Shown here: in pieces, positions 14,121 through 21,424 of the stretch
Layout of the letters: every line of letters starts with the position of its first letter
Position numbering within the stretch: the first letter of the stretch is position 1
Assembly: GCA_964473715.1 (NCBI GenBank)
Contig: CAYYQC010000013.1
Location: forward strand, 1-24,000
From: 2-12-FULL-41-16 sp964473715
GTDB lineage: Bacteria; Patescibacteriota; Patescibacteriia; Magasanikbacterales; UBA922
DNA length: 24,000 bases
Direction: 5' to 3'
Translations under genes and position numbers: made by a program
The notes under the pieces: generated by a model
Told to the model about the DNA's origin: nothing
The model's input: the letters and a program-made list of their open reading frames with translations, nothing else
Databases searched by the model: none

Positions 14121-14160
14121 GAGCGGTATAGATATATCACTTCCTGTACTAAAAAGACCT

Positions 14161-14376
14161 ATGAAAACCGTGTTTTCTGTTCTGCAAATTATCCTTTCAG
14201 TCCTCATGATTGTTGTTGTGCTTTTGCAGCAAAAAGGATCTGGTTTAGGTGCTACTTTTGGTGGTGCCAGCACTGTATATACAACCCGTCGTGGCGTAGA
14301 CAAGCTTTTGTTTAATGCTACTATTGTTATTGCCGCGCTTTTCCTGATTGTTTCTTTGGCAGCCGTTTTGGCCTAA
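14161..14376 (+). CDS. secG: preprotein translocase subunit SecG
   Basis: 71 residues, the usual size. Two membrane helices (about 3-21 and 49-70) flank a cytoplasmic loop with LLQQKGSGLGATFGGASTVYTTRRGVDKLL, whose QxGKGxGxxxxFGG-type pattern identifies SecG, the accessory subunit of the SecYEG channel. The start at 14161 gives the normal N-terminus (MKTVFSVLQIILSVLM); in-frame starts upstream would add an unrelated extension. The promoter lies 40 bp upstream and no good Shine-Dalgarno is seen. It is followed after 50 nt by a large exported solute-binding protein, itself a Sec substrate, which may be cotranscribed. Confidence 0.93.
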   Translation: MKTVFSVLQIILSVLMIVVVLLQQKGSGLGATFGGASTVYTTRRGVDKLLFNATIVIAALFLIVSLAAVLA

Positions 14377-14426
14377 GAATCTTCCTAGCAGCAGCACGGG
14401 ATAATTTAATCATTATCTCTTTTCCC

Positions 14427-16403
14427 ATGATTTCCTGGCAAACCATCCGGGACAGATTGTCTGGATGGACAAGAAAGATTTTTTCCCATACACCGCGCTT
14501 GGTAGACACGCGTGATGATTTTTTGCTCATGCAAAGAGCTCTGGGACGCCGCGCACCAAATTTTAGACAATTTCGGTACATGGCTCGAGTTTTACCACGT
14601 TCAGAAAAAATTGCTTTTTTAATTGCTAGAACAATTTTCATCTTTTCATTAGTGGCTTTGGCTGGAGGGTATTTATTTACTTTTCGCCATATAGAACCAG
14701 CTATTGGAGGGGAATATGTAGAAGGTGTTGTGGGTAGTCCACGCTTGATTAATCCGATTTTTGCTTCTCAAAATGAAGTAGACATGGGATTAGTACGGCT
14801 GACTTACAGCGGACTGATGCGGTTTGATACTAACGGCCAAGCTATTCCTGATTTAGCTGAATCAAGTACAGTTAGTCAAGATCAAAAAGTATATACCTTC
14901 AAATTAAAATCAGCTACGTGGCATGATGGTGAATCTGTTACTGCAAGTGATGTGGCTTTTACTTTTGAACTCTTAAAAGACAAAACTGTAGCCAGTCCAT
15001 TGGCACCAAGTTTTGCAGGTGTACAACAGGTCAAAGCTTTGGATGAAAAAACAGTTGAGTTTACACTTAGTGAACCATACCCTGCGTTTTTAACAGCCTT
15101 AACATTGGGAATTCTTCCTGAACATGTTTGGGGTTCAGTACCTCGCGACCAAATTCGTTTAGCAGAAACTAATGTTAAACCAGTTGGTAGTGGGCCATAT
15201 GAGTTCAAACGAATTATCAAGGAAAGCAATGGTTTTATTTCTCGGTATGAATTGGAGCGATATCCAGGATATTATGGTAACACTACCTATATTAAAGAAA
15301 TCGCTTTTCAATTTTACAGTGACTATGAAGGCGCGGGCGGCGCTTTAGAAGCTTTGCGTACTAAAAAGATTTTGGGATTAAGTTTTGTACCTGCTTTGTA
15401 CCGCGATAAAATTCCTACGCAACATGTGGATTTGCATACTTTGCAAGTACCTCAATATACGGCACTCTTTTTCAATTTAGAAGGTGAGTCACCAGTGACT
15501 GACAAAAATGTACGCAAAGGTTTGGAATTAGCTATTAATAAGTTCAAGATCTTGCAAGATACTTTGGCAGATGAAGGCACGGTGCTTGAAGGCCCGGTTT
15601 TACCAGGTTTTCCTGGATACACTGAAGCAAAAGTAACTGGCGCTAATCCAGAAGAAGCTAATACTGTCTTAGATAAAGCATGGCCACGCGTAAATGTTGA
15701 TGATTATAAAAAAGTATTAATTGCTGATTATATTCGTGAACATTTAACTCAGGCTGCTACGAGCACTTCTTCAACACCAGCACTTGTTACCAATGATGCT
15801 GCAACAGAAGCTGCTGCCAAAGCGGCCGTGGATGAAATACTTCCACCAGCCCAATTATTTTACCGTAAAAATAGTGCTCAAAAATACTTAACCGTACGTT
15901 TGATTACTGCTGATACGGCTGAATACCGCCAAGCTGCCGCGCTCTTGGCTGGTTATTGGCAAGATATTGGAGTGCGTACTGATATTACTTATGTGAGTGC
16001 GCGTGATATTGGCCGGATTGCTCTCAAAAATCGTGATTATGATGTGCTTTTGTACGGAGTAATTGTGGGGAGTGATCCAGACCAATTCCCATTCTGGCAT
16101 TCTAGTCAGGTTAGTTATCCAGGACTCAATCTTTCTGGATATACTAATACCAAAGTGGATGAATTGTTATCTAAGATTCGTCAGACCACTGACTTTGCGG
16201 CTTTGAATACCTTATACATTGATTTCCAAAAATTATTAAGAGATGATGTGCCAGCGATTTTCTTATATAGTCCGCATTATACCTATGCGCTTGATAATTC
16301 AGTAAAGGGATTTGCCGTAGAACGTATTACTCAACCAGCTGACCGGTTTGCAAATATTACGGAGTGGTATGTAAAAAATAAAAGTACTTTTAAATTCGAT
16401 TAA
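14427..16403 (+). CDS. membrane-anchored family 5 (oligopeptide) solute-binding protein
   Basis: 658 residues. A cytoplasmic basic N-terminus (about 60 residues) is followed by one membrane segment (about 62-86) and then a complete family 5 extracellular binding domain: GSPRLINPIFASQNEVD, LTYSGLMRFD, YTFKLKSATWHDGESVTASDVAFTFELLKD (shown only as family landmarks), PVGSGPYEFKRI, and near the end DVLLYGVIVGSDPDQFPFWHSSQ. Such proteins bind peptides or other small solutes for ABC importers of the Opp/Dpp type. There is no lipobox; the protein is held by the N-terminal helix. An insertion with Ala/Thr/Ser-rich sequence (about 445-465) looks like a disordered linker. No permease or ATPase genes are adjacent, so its partners must be elsewhere or the protein has another role. 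Confidence 0.88.
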   Translation: MISWQTIRDRLSGWTRKIFSHTPRLVDTRDDFLLMQRALGRRAPNFRQFRYMARVLPRSEKIAFLIARTIFIFSLVALAGGYLFTFRHIEPAIGGEYVEGVVGSPRLINPIFASQNEVDMGLVRLTYSGLMRFDTNGQAIPDLAESSTVSQDQKVYTFKLKSATWHDGESVTASDVAFTFELLKDKTVASPLAPSFAGVQQVKALDEKTVEFTLSEPYPAFLTALTLGILPEHVWGSVPRDQIRLAETNVKPVGSGPYEFKRIIKESNGFISRYELERYPGYYGNTTYIKEIAFQFYSDYEGAGGALEALRTKKILGLSFVPALYRDKIPTQHVDLHTLQVPQYTALFFNLEGESPVTDKNVRKGLELAINKFKILQDTLADEGTVLEGPVLPGFPGYTEAKVTGANPEEANTVLDKAWPRVNVDDYKKVLIADYIREHLTQAATSTSSTPALVTNDAATEAAAKAAVDEILPPAQLFYRKNSAQKYLTVRLITADTAEYRQAAALLAGYWQDIGVRTDITYVSARDIGRIALKNRDYDVLLYGVIVGSDPDQFPFWHSSQVSYPGLNLSGYTNTKVDELLSKIRQTTDFAALNTLYIDFQKLLRDDVPAIFLYSPHYTYALDNSVKGFAVERITQPADRFANITEWYVKNKSTFKFD

Positions 16404-16412
16404 AACGTAGAA

Positions 16413-16496
16413 GGGGATATGGCGGAACTGGTAGACGCACTAGTTTCAGGTACTAGCGGTCGCAAGACTGTGAGAGTTCGAATCTCTCTATCCCCA
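16413..16496 (+). tRNA. tRNA-Leu(CAG)
   Basis: 84-nt class II tRNA: acceptor GGGGATA / TATCCCC, D-arm with TGGCGGAACTGGTAGACGCA, anticodon stem CTAGT / ACTAG with loop TTCAGGT (anticodon CAG, codon CUG), long variable arm CGGTCGCAAGACTG, T-arm GAGAG-TTCGAAT-CTCTC, discriminator A. CCA is not encoded. It begins 9 nt after the solute-binding protein gene. Confidence 0.95.
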
Positions 16497-16562
16497 CTAA
16501 TCTTGACTCATTTATTATTTTATTTTTAAGGGAACCGAGTCTTCTCTTTGTTACACAATGTT

Positions 16563-18455
16563 ATGATGCGACAATTTAATTCTCGCCCAACTACTGCCCC
16601 AGCGGCAAGTGGTTCAGGCGAAAGACCGCGCGCAACTGGCGGTTTCACTCGTAATTCAGGACGCCCGCAAAGCGCACCTGGTGCTCGGCCACAATCACGC
16701 AATTCTGGTCGTAGTTTTAGTAATAACTCTAGTTTTGCGCCACGCAAGCAATACCGTACTCCACAAACCAGCTTCAATAGTGTGGCAAATCCTGACGCAC
16801 TTCGCATTATCCCAATTGGTGGTTGTGAAGAAGTGGGTAGAAACATGACGGTTTTTGAATATGGTGAAGATATTGTAGTTTTGGACATGGGTTTGCAATT
16901 TCCCGAAGAAGACATGCCTGGTATTGATTACATTATTCCAAATATTAAATATTTGCAGGGTAAAGAAAAAAATATTCGCGCCATTGCCTTTAGTCATGGT
17001 CACCTTGACCATATTGGTGCTGCCCCAATTTTACTTGAAAAATTAGGTTACCCACCGGTAATTGCCATGCCTCTGACTTTGGCTCTGATTAAGCACCGTT
17101 TGGAAGATTACCAAAAAGGCTCAAGTCGCAAATTAAAAACAATTCCAGTGACTGCCATGAATCAAAAAGTGGCTGCTGGTGCCATGACTGTTCGTTTTTT
17201 TCAAGTGGAACATTCAATTATGGATTCCATGGGTACAATTATTGAATCCCCAAGTGGAACGGTAATTCACCCTGGTGATTGGACCATGGAACGTGATGCT
17301 GAAGGTAACACAGATGTTCGTTATGACCAATTGGCACATTTACCAAAACCAACGGTTTTAATGCTTGAAAGTTTGGGTGCTACTAATGACAAACGTCATG
17401 GTACTTATAATGAAATGTACGCCAACTTGTATAAGATTTTACAAAATGCTCCTGGTCGCATTATTGTAGCCACCTTTTCTTCACAGGTTGAACGTGTTAA
17501 ATGGATTCTGCTTGCTGCTAGTGAGCTTGGTAAAAAAGTAGCCCTCGATGGCTATAGCATGAAAATGAATATTGAAATGGCTCAAAAGTTGGGTTATATC
17601 AAAGTGCCAAAGGGTGTAATGATTACTACCGAACAAACGGCTGATTATCCAGAAGAAAAAGTAGTCGTAATTTGTACTGGCGCCCAAGGTGAAGAACGGG
17701 CCGTACTTAATCGAATTTCTAGTGGAGAACACCGGGTGATTAAATTGCAGAAAAAAGATACGGTTATTTTTTCATCATCAATTATCCCTGGTAATGAACG
17801 ATCAGTACAGCGACTCAAAGATAATATTTATCGCCAATCTGACCATGTTATTCATGGTGATATTATGGATGTACACGTGTCTGGTCATGGTACTCGGCGC
17901 GATATTGTAGAAATGCTTGACCAGGTTAAGCCGGATTATTTTATCCCTACATACGCCAATCATTATTTCCTTAAAGAATCTCGGTCACTCGCATTGGCCA
18001 ATGGTTTTGCTGATGAAAAAATTATTGTGCCAGACAATGGCTCAATTATTGAAGTGGATCAAAAAGGTATTCGCGTACGTCCAGACAAAGCCATTACAGA
18101 CTATGTGTTTGTTGATGGTTTGGGCGTGAGTGATACACAACATGTGGTGCTTCGTGACCGTCAGGTTTTGGCCGAAGATGGTATGATTGTGGTAATTGCT
18201 ACGGTTGACTCTAAGCGTGGTATTATTTTACAAAATCCAGATATTATTTCTCGCGGTTTTGTTTTCCTCAAAGATAATAAAGAACTGATTGAAGACATTC
18301 GTCATAAGGTAAAGAAAATGGTGATTGAATCAAACCCAAAAACTTGGGCTGATACTAATCAAATTCGCAATGATATCCGTGATAAAATTGGTCAATTTAT
18401 TTTTACCAAAACGGAAAAACGACCAATGGTGTTGCCCGTCGTGATTGAAGTCTAA
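16563..18455 (+). CDS. rnj: ribonuclease J
   Basis: About 630 residues. RNase J is a metallo-beta-lactamase / beta-CASP nuclease with 5'-3' exonuclease and endonuclease activity in mRNA decay and rRNA processing. A low-complexity N-terminus of about 75 residues rich in Arg, Ser, Pro and Gly precedes the catalytic core: ALRIIPIGGCEEVGRNM, VLDMGLQFPEEDMPGIDYIIP, the zinc motif FSHGHLDHIGA, EHSIMDSMG, IHPGDW, then beta-CASP sequence with SSIIPGNERSV and HVSGHGTRRDI, and a C-terminal domain. The basic extension is an RNA-binding candidate. ATG codons at 16563 and 16566 are equally plausible starts; no Shine-Dalgarno is seen. It follows tRNA-Leu and ends at a terminator. Confidence 0.93.
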   Translation: MMRQFNSRPTTAPAASGSGERPRATGGFTRNSGRPQSAPGARPQSRNSGRSFSNNSSFAPRKQYRTPQTSFNSVANPDALRIIPIGGCEEVGRNMTVFEYGEDIVVLDMGLQFPEEDMPGIDYIIPNIKYLQGKEKNIRAIAFSHGHLDHIGAAPILLEKLGYPPVIAMPLTLALIKHRLEDYQKGSSRKLKTIPVTAMNQKVAAGAMTVRFFQVEHSIMDSMGTIIESPSGTVIHPGDWTMERDAEGNTDVRYDQLAHLPKPTVLMLESLGATNDKRHGTYNEMYANLYKILQNAPGRIIVATFSSQVERVKWILLAASELGKKVALDGYSMKMNIEMAQKLGYIKVPKGVMITTEQTADYPEEKVVVICTGAQGEERAVLNRISSGEHRVIKLQKKDTVIFSSSIIPGNERSVQRLKDNIYRQSDHVIHGDIMDVHVSGHGTRRDIVEMLDQVKPDYFIPTYANHYFLKESRSLALANGFADEKIIVPDNGSIIEVDQKGIRVRPDKAITDYVFVDGLGVSDTQHVVLRDRQVLAEDGMIVVIATVDSKRGIILQNPDIISRGFVFLKDNKELIEDIRHKVKKMVIESNPKTWADTNQIRNDIRDKIGQFIFTKTEKRPMVLPVVIEV

Positions 18456-18469
18456 ATGTGTTCAAAGAA

Positions 18470-18495
18470 AACAGGCCTGTAATAGGGCTTGTTTT
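18470..18495 (+). terminator. intrinsic terminator after RNase J
   Basis: AACAGGCCT (18470-18478) pairs with GGGCTTGTT (18485-18493) with two G-U pairs, followed by T residues. Confidence 0.75.
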
Positions 18496-18500
18496 TATTA

Positions 18501-18528
18501 TTGGGTTGAGATATTCTTTATCTATAAT
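18501..18528 (+). promoter_or_regulatory. promoter of trpS
   Basis: Perfect TATAAT (18523-18528) with TTGGGT 16 bp upstream (18501-18506). The ATG at 18537 is 8 nt after the -10 box, so the transcript should be nearly leaderless. Confidence 0.6.
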
Positions 18529-18536
18529 AAATCCCT

Positions 18537-19514
18537 ATGAAACCCGTCATCGTCTCAGGCATTCAACCTACCGGCAATTTGCACATTGGCAATTATTTGG
18601 GGGCGGTCAAAAATTGGGTGGATTTGCAAAATAGTGGTAAATATCAATGTTATTTTTTTATTGCTGACTATCATTCTTTGACGGGAGAAATGAGCGGAGC
18701 GGAAAGACAGGAAAAAATTTTAAATATTGCCGCTGAATTATTGGCCGCGGGGATTGATCCTAAAAAATCCACCTTATTTGTGCAATCACAAGTGCCAGGA
18801 CACACGGAATTGGCCTGGATTTTTAATACGGTTACTCCAATTGCTGAGTTGTACCGCATGACTCAATTTAAAGATAAATCTGAACGTCAGGATAAAAATA
18901 TTAACACTGGACTTTTGACCTATCCAGTTTTACAGGCTGCCGATATTGTTTTGTACCGTGGTACTGCTGTCCCGGTTGGTCAAGATCAGGTGCAGCATGT
19001 GGAATTAACGCGTGATATTGCTCGATGGTTTAATAATCGGTATGGTAATTATTTTGTTGAACCAAAAGCACTGCTTACCGAAATTCCCAAAGTAATGAGT
19101 TTGCTAGAACCAACTAAAAAAATGAGTAAAAGTCATGGTTTAAATAGCGTGATTGAATTAGCTGACGAACCAGAGGTAATTGCGAATAAATTAAAAAAAG
19201 CCGTTACGGCCACCGAAGGCGGGGAAGCACCGGGAGTGCAAAATTTATTAGTGCTGTTAAAACATTTTGGTACGCAAGAAGATTTACAGGCCTTTACTAA
19301 AGCGGCTAAAGATGGAAGTATTCGCTACGGAGATTTAAAAACAGCAGTGGGCATGGCCTTGTCTGCTCATTTTGAAGATTTTAGAACTAAGCGTTCTGAC
19401 TATATAAAACACCCGGCCAAGGTAAAAAAGATTTTAGCAGAAGGCGCTGAACGGGCAGACAAAGTCGCATCCAAAACCATGAAAGAGGTACGAAAATTGG
19501 TGGGGTTGGGGTAG
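18537..19514 (+). CDS. trpS: tryptophanyl-tRNA synthetase
   Basis: 325 residues, the standard bacterial length. A class I synthetase that charges tRNA-Trp in the cytoplasm. Signatures: SGIQPTGNLHIGNYLGA (HIGH motif as HIGN) near the N-terminus, DYHSLTG, PVLQAADIVLYRG, PVGQDQVQHVELTRDIA and the KMSKS loop as KKMSKSHG in the C-terminal half. All parts of the catalytic site look intact. No Shine-Dalgarno is present, and the start lies directly after TATAAT. An intrinsic terminator follows 17 nt after the stop, isolating trpS from the metal-related cluster to the right. Confidence 0.96.
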   Translation: MKPVIVSGIQPTGNLHIGNYLGAVKNWVDLQNSGKYQCYFFIADYHSLTGEMSGAERQEKILNIAAELLAAGIDPKKSTLFVQSQVPGHTELAWIFNTVTPIAELYRMTQFKDKSERQDKNINTGLLTYPVLQAADIVLYRGTAVPVGQDQVQHVELTRDIARWFNNRYGNYFVEPKALLTEIPKVMSLLEPTKKMSKSHGLNSVIELADEPEVIANKLKKAVTATEGGEAPGVQNLLVLLKHFGTQEDLQAFTKAAKDGSIRYGDLKTAVGMALSAHFEDFRTKRSDYIKHPAKVKKILAEGAERADKVASKTMKEVRKLVGLG

Positions 19515-19531
19515 TCTCAATTTTTGAGTTC

Positions 19532-19560
19532 AAAAGACCTCTGAGATAGAGGTCTTTTTT
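19532..19560 (+). terminator. intrinsic terminator after trpS
   Basis: AAAAGACCTCT (19532-19542) pairs with AGAGGTCTTTT (19548-19558), loop GAGAT, within a T-run. Confidence 0.92.
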
Positions 19561-19577
19561 AAATCTCAATTTGTAAA

Positions 19578-19592
19578 CGCAACCAAGTTGCT
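19578..19592. promoter_or_regulatory. operator-like site 1 (CGCAACCAAGTTGCT)
   Basis: Thirteen of 15 positions match TGCAACCAAGTTGCA found twice upstream of gene B. The centre is 41 bp upstream of the centre of site 2. It lies outside the core promoter, so it may be an auxiliary operator. A perfect TTATCCACA follows at 19594-19602. Confidence 0.6.
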
Positions 19593-19610
19593 TTTATCCA
19601 CATCAAGCAG

Positions 19611-19640
19611 TTGACTAATGCAACTGAGTTGCATTAGTAT
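19611..19640 (+). promoter_or_regulatory. promoter of gene A with an embedded perfect palindrome (site 2)
   Basis: TTGACT (19611-19616), 18-bp spacer and TAGTAT (19635-19640). The palindrome at 19615-19637 has 11-bp arms CTAATGCAACT and its exact reverse complement around a central G, with core TGCAACTGAGTTGCA at 19619-19633. It fills the spacer and touches both hexamers, so a bound regulator would block RNA polymerase. The ATG of gene A is 8 nt after the -10 box. Confidence 0.75.
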
Positions 19641-19648
19641 GCTTGTAT

Positions 19649-21301
19649 ATGTTGAACAAGCTAATTAAAAAAAATGTCGTGTATAGTGTTCTTGGATTAG
19701 CCCTGACCATTGTTTTTGGCGTCACGGGTCATTCTCTATTTGTTCTCGCTGAGACCAATACGGTTTCTGTAGAAGCCTGCGAGAACACAGGGGGTGGTGT
19801 GCGTATTAGCCGTGGCGGATCATGGAGTACTCTAGCTAATGGCTGTAGAGATGCTGGTCACGGTTATCGAAATTACCAGTTACAATGCGTATCTGAAAAA
19901 TCGTATCAGGTTTCCTGGCAATCATGTAGTGGGCCTGTTTCGACTCCGGTTTTCAAGCCAATTCCCGTTTTGATCAACGAACCAGTTTCTGAGATTCAGC
20001 CACAAACAGAGACTCCTCCACAAAGTATCACTCAGCCGGCAGCTCCTGAACCAGTGCCTGTTCCAGTAGTGCAACAACCAACTAATACTCCACTTATTAC
20101 TCAACCTGTTGTTCAAACAATAGAATGCAGTGGTCATGGCTGGTTACATGACGAACATTGTCATTGTGATTCCGGTTATTATCCGTCTGGCGTGCAGTGT
20201 TTGGTTATTCCTACTACTCAAATTATCACTCAGCCAGTTGTGTCACAACCGGTTATTCAACAGCCCTCTATTCAACCAGTTGTAGACCAAGTAATTTCTC
20301 AACCTATCCCGCAGTCGACAATTACTGTACCGGAATGTAGTGGTCATGGCTGGTTACATGGCGAACATTGTCATTGTGATACTGGCTATTATCCTTCTGG
20401 TGTACAGTGTTTGGCAGTGCCAGTAGTAACTACTCAAAATCCAATTCAAACTCAAACTCAAACTCAAATACAATCACCATCTAATGTAGTGACTGCCCCA
20501 GTTGTGGTAAAAGTAACTCCTGCATCAATTCCAAAAAATCAAGTAAATAATGTTCCTAAAACCATAAATAGTGTCACCAAATCAATAGAATGCAGTGGTC
20601 ATGGCTGGTTACACGGCGAACATTGTCATTGTGATACTGGTTATTATCCGTCTGGGGTGCAGTGTTTGGCGGTATCCAAAGTTGAAAATAAAACATCGGT
20701 TACACAAGTTAATGAAAAAAAGATTTTACCTCCATTGATTATTGCGAATGAAAATGAGAAAGATGTAAAACAAAATCTCGATCAATGTGGTGGACATGGT
20801 CGATCACACGGTGACCATTGCGATTGCAATGATGGATATTTTGAAAATGCAGGCAAGTGCATACCTTTACCAAGTAGTGAACAATTTAAATTAAAAAACG
20901 GCGCTTTGTACGCCAAAGAGGATTTTTGGTCTCCATATTTTAACGTTGAATGGTTTAATTGGGATAATCGTATTGCCCTTCATTGGGAGTCACCAACAGT
21001 ACCTTATGATGGTTTTTTTGTTTATTTGTCACCACATGGTTTTCCTGGAAAATTATCTGATTACGAACCAATTGTTTTTTCAAAATATCAGAATAGTTAT
21101 TTATTTACACCTGAAGAGACTGGTGAGTACACAGCCTATGTAATTCCGTTTGTATATTTAGCAGAGGGAAACCCTCGATTGTTAGGAACGGGTGCTATAA
21201 GTAAACGATTTATTTCTAAACCAAATTTTTCTTTTGCCGAACAGGCGCAATCAGCTGTGTATAAAATTAGATTATCTTTGGCTGAATGGATTAAGCCTTA
21301 A
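19649..21301 (+). CDS. gene A: exported Cys/His-rich protein with four GHG-HG-HCHC repeats
   Basis: 550 residues. A hydrophobic N-terminal segment (about 11-34) is a signal peptide or anchor. Residues 44-93 form a four-Cys domain (Cys44, 66, 80, 93) with CRDAGHGYRNYQLQC, also found in gene C. Pro/Gln/Thr/Val-rich linkers then join four 26-residue repeats at 159-184, 229-254, 314-339 and 379-404, of the form C-S-GHGWLHGEHCHC-D-GYYPSGVQC; the fourth is diverged. Each has four Cys and three or four His, so metal binding or a small disulphide knot of EGF type is likely. The C-terminus (about 415-550) is beta-rich and Trp-rich without Cys. I chose ATG 19649; a TTG at 19643 is also possible. Expression is probably controlled by the palindrome in its promoter. 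The exact function is unknown. Confidence 0.85.
   Translation: MLNKLIKKNVVYSVLGLALTIVFGVTGHSLFVLAETNTVSVEACENTGGGVRISRGGSWSTLANGCRDAGHGYRNYQLQCVSEKSYQVSWQSCSGPVSTPVFKPIPVLINEPVSEIQPQTETPPQSITQPAAPEPVPVPVVQQPTNTPLITQPVVQTIECSGHGWLHDEHCHCDSGYYPSGVQCLVIPTTQIITQPVVSQPVIQQPSIQPVVDQVISQPIPQSTITVPECSGHGWLHGEHCHCDTGYYPSGVQCLAVPVVTTQNPIQTQTQTQIQSPSNVVTAPVVVKVTPASIPKNQVNNVPKTINSVTKSIECSGHGWLHGEHCHCDTGYYPSGVQCLAVSKVENKTSVTQVNEKKILPPLIIANENEKDVKQNLDQCGGHGRSHGDHCDCNDGYFENAGKCIPLPSSEQFKLKNGALYAKEDFWSPYFNVEWFNWDNRIALHWESPTVPYDGFFVYLSPHGFPGKLSDYEPIVFSKYQNSYLFTPEETGEYTAYVIPFVYLAEGNPRLLGTGAISKRFISKPNFSFAEQAQSAVYKIRLSLAEWIKP
20123..20860 (+). repeat. four 78-bp intragenic repeats in gene A
   Basis: Copies at 20123-20200, 20333-20410, 20588-20665 and 20783-20860, each encoding one 26-residue Cys/His module. 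The first three are nearly identical in DNA, with differences mostly at third positions, which points to recent duplication or gene conversion; the fourth is diverged. Linkers between them are 132, 177 and 117 bp and are not repeated. Confidence 0.9.
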
Positions 21302-21321
21302 GTTCGTCCACACGCTTACTC

Positions 21322-21350
21322 TTGACAAATGCAACCAAGTTGCATAAGAT
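21322..21350 (+). promoter_or_regulatory. promoter of gene B with operator site 3 filling the spacer
   Basis: TTGACA (21322-21327), 17-bp spacer, TAAGAT (21345-21350). The 15-bp palindrome TGCAACCAAGTTGCA occupies 21330-21344, so its end abuts the -10 box. The expected start is near 21357, giving a leader of about 68 nt that contains site 4. Confidence 0.8.
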
Positions 21351-21363
21351 AGTCCTAGACAAA

Positions 21364-21378
21364 TGCAACCAAGTTGCA
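21364..21378. promoter_or_regulatory. operator site 4, downstream of the gene B promoter
   Basis: A second exact TGCAACCAAGTTGCA, 34 bp after site 3. The identity between the two extends 6 bp to the left of the core. It lies in the transcribed leader, just past the expected start, where a bound regulator would act as a roadblock. Confidence 0.75.
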
Positions 21379-21424
21379 AAACTGGTTGTACCAACAATTT
21401 CGGCCTGTGGGCCAAGGAGGGGGC

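Noticed and set aside
20123..20860. CRISPR-like array
   Set aside because: The repeats are 78 bp, unequally spaced, in frame and encode a conserved module; they are coding repeats.
21374..21424. Upstream ATG at 21374 as the start of gene B
   Set aside because: It would place the start codon within operator site 4 and bury the lipoprotein signal behind 17 extra residues, while the ATG at 21425 has a strong ribosome binding site.
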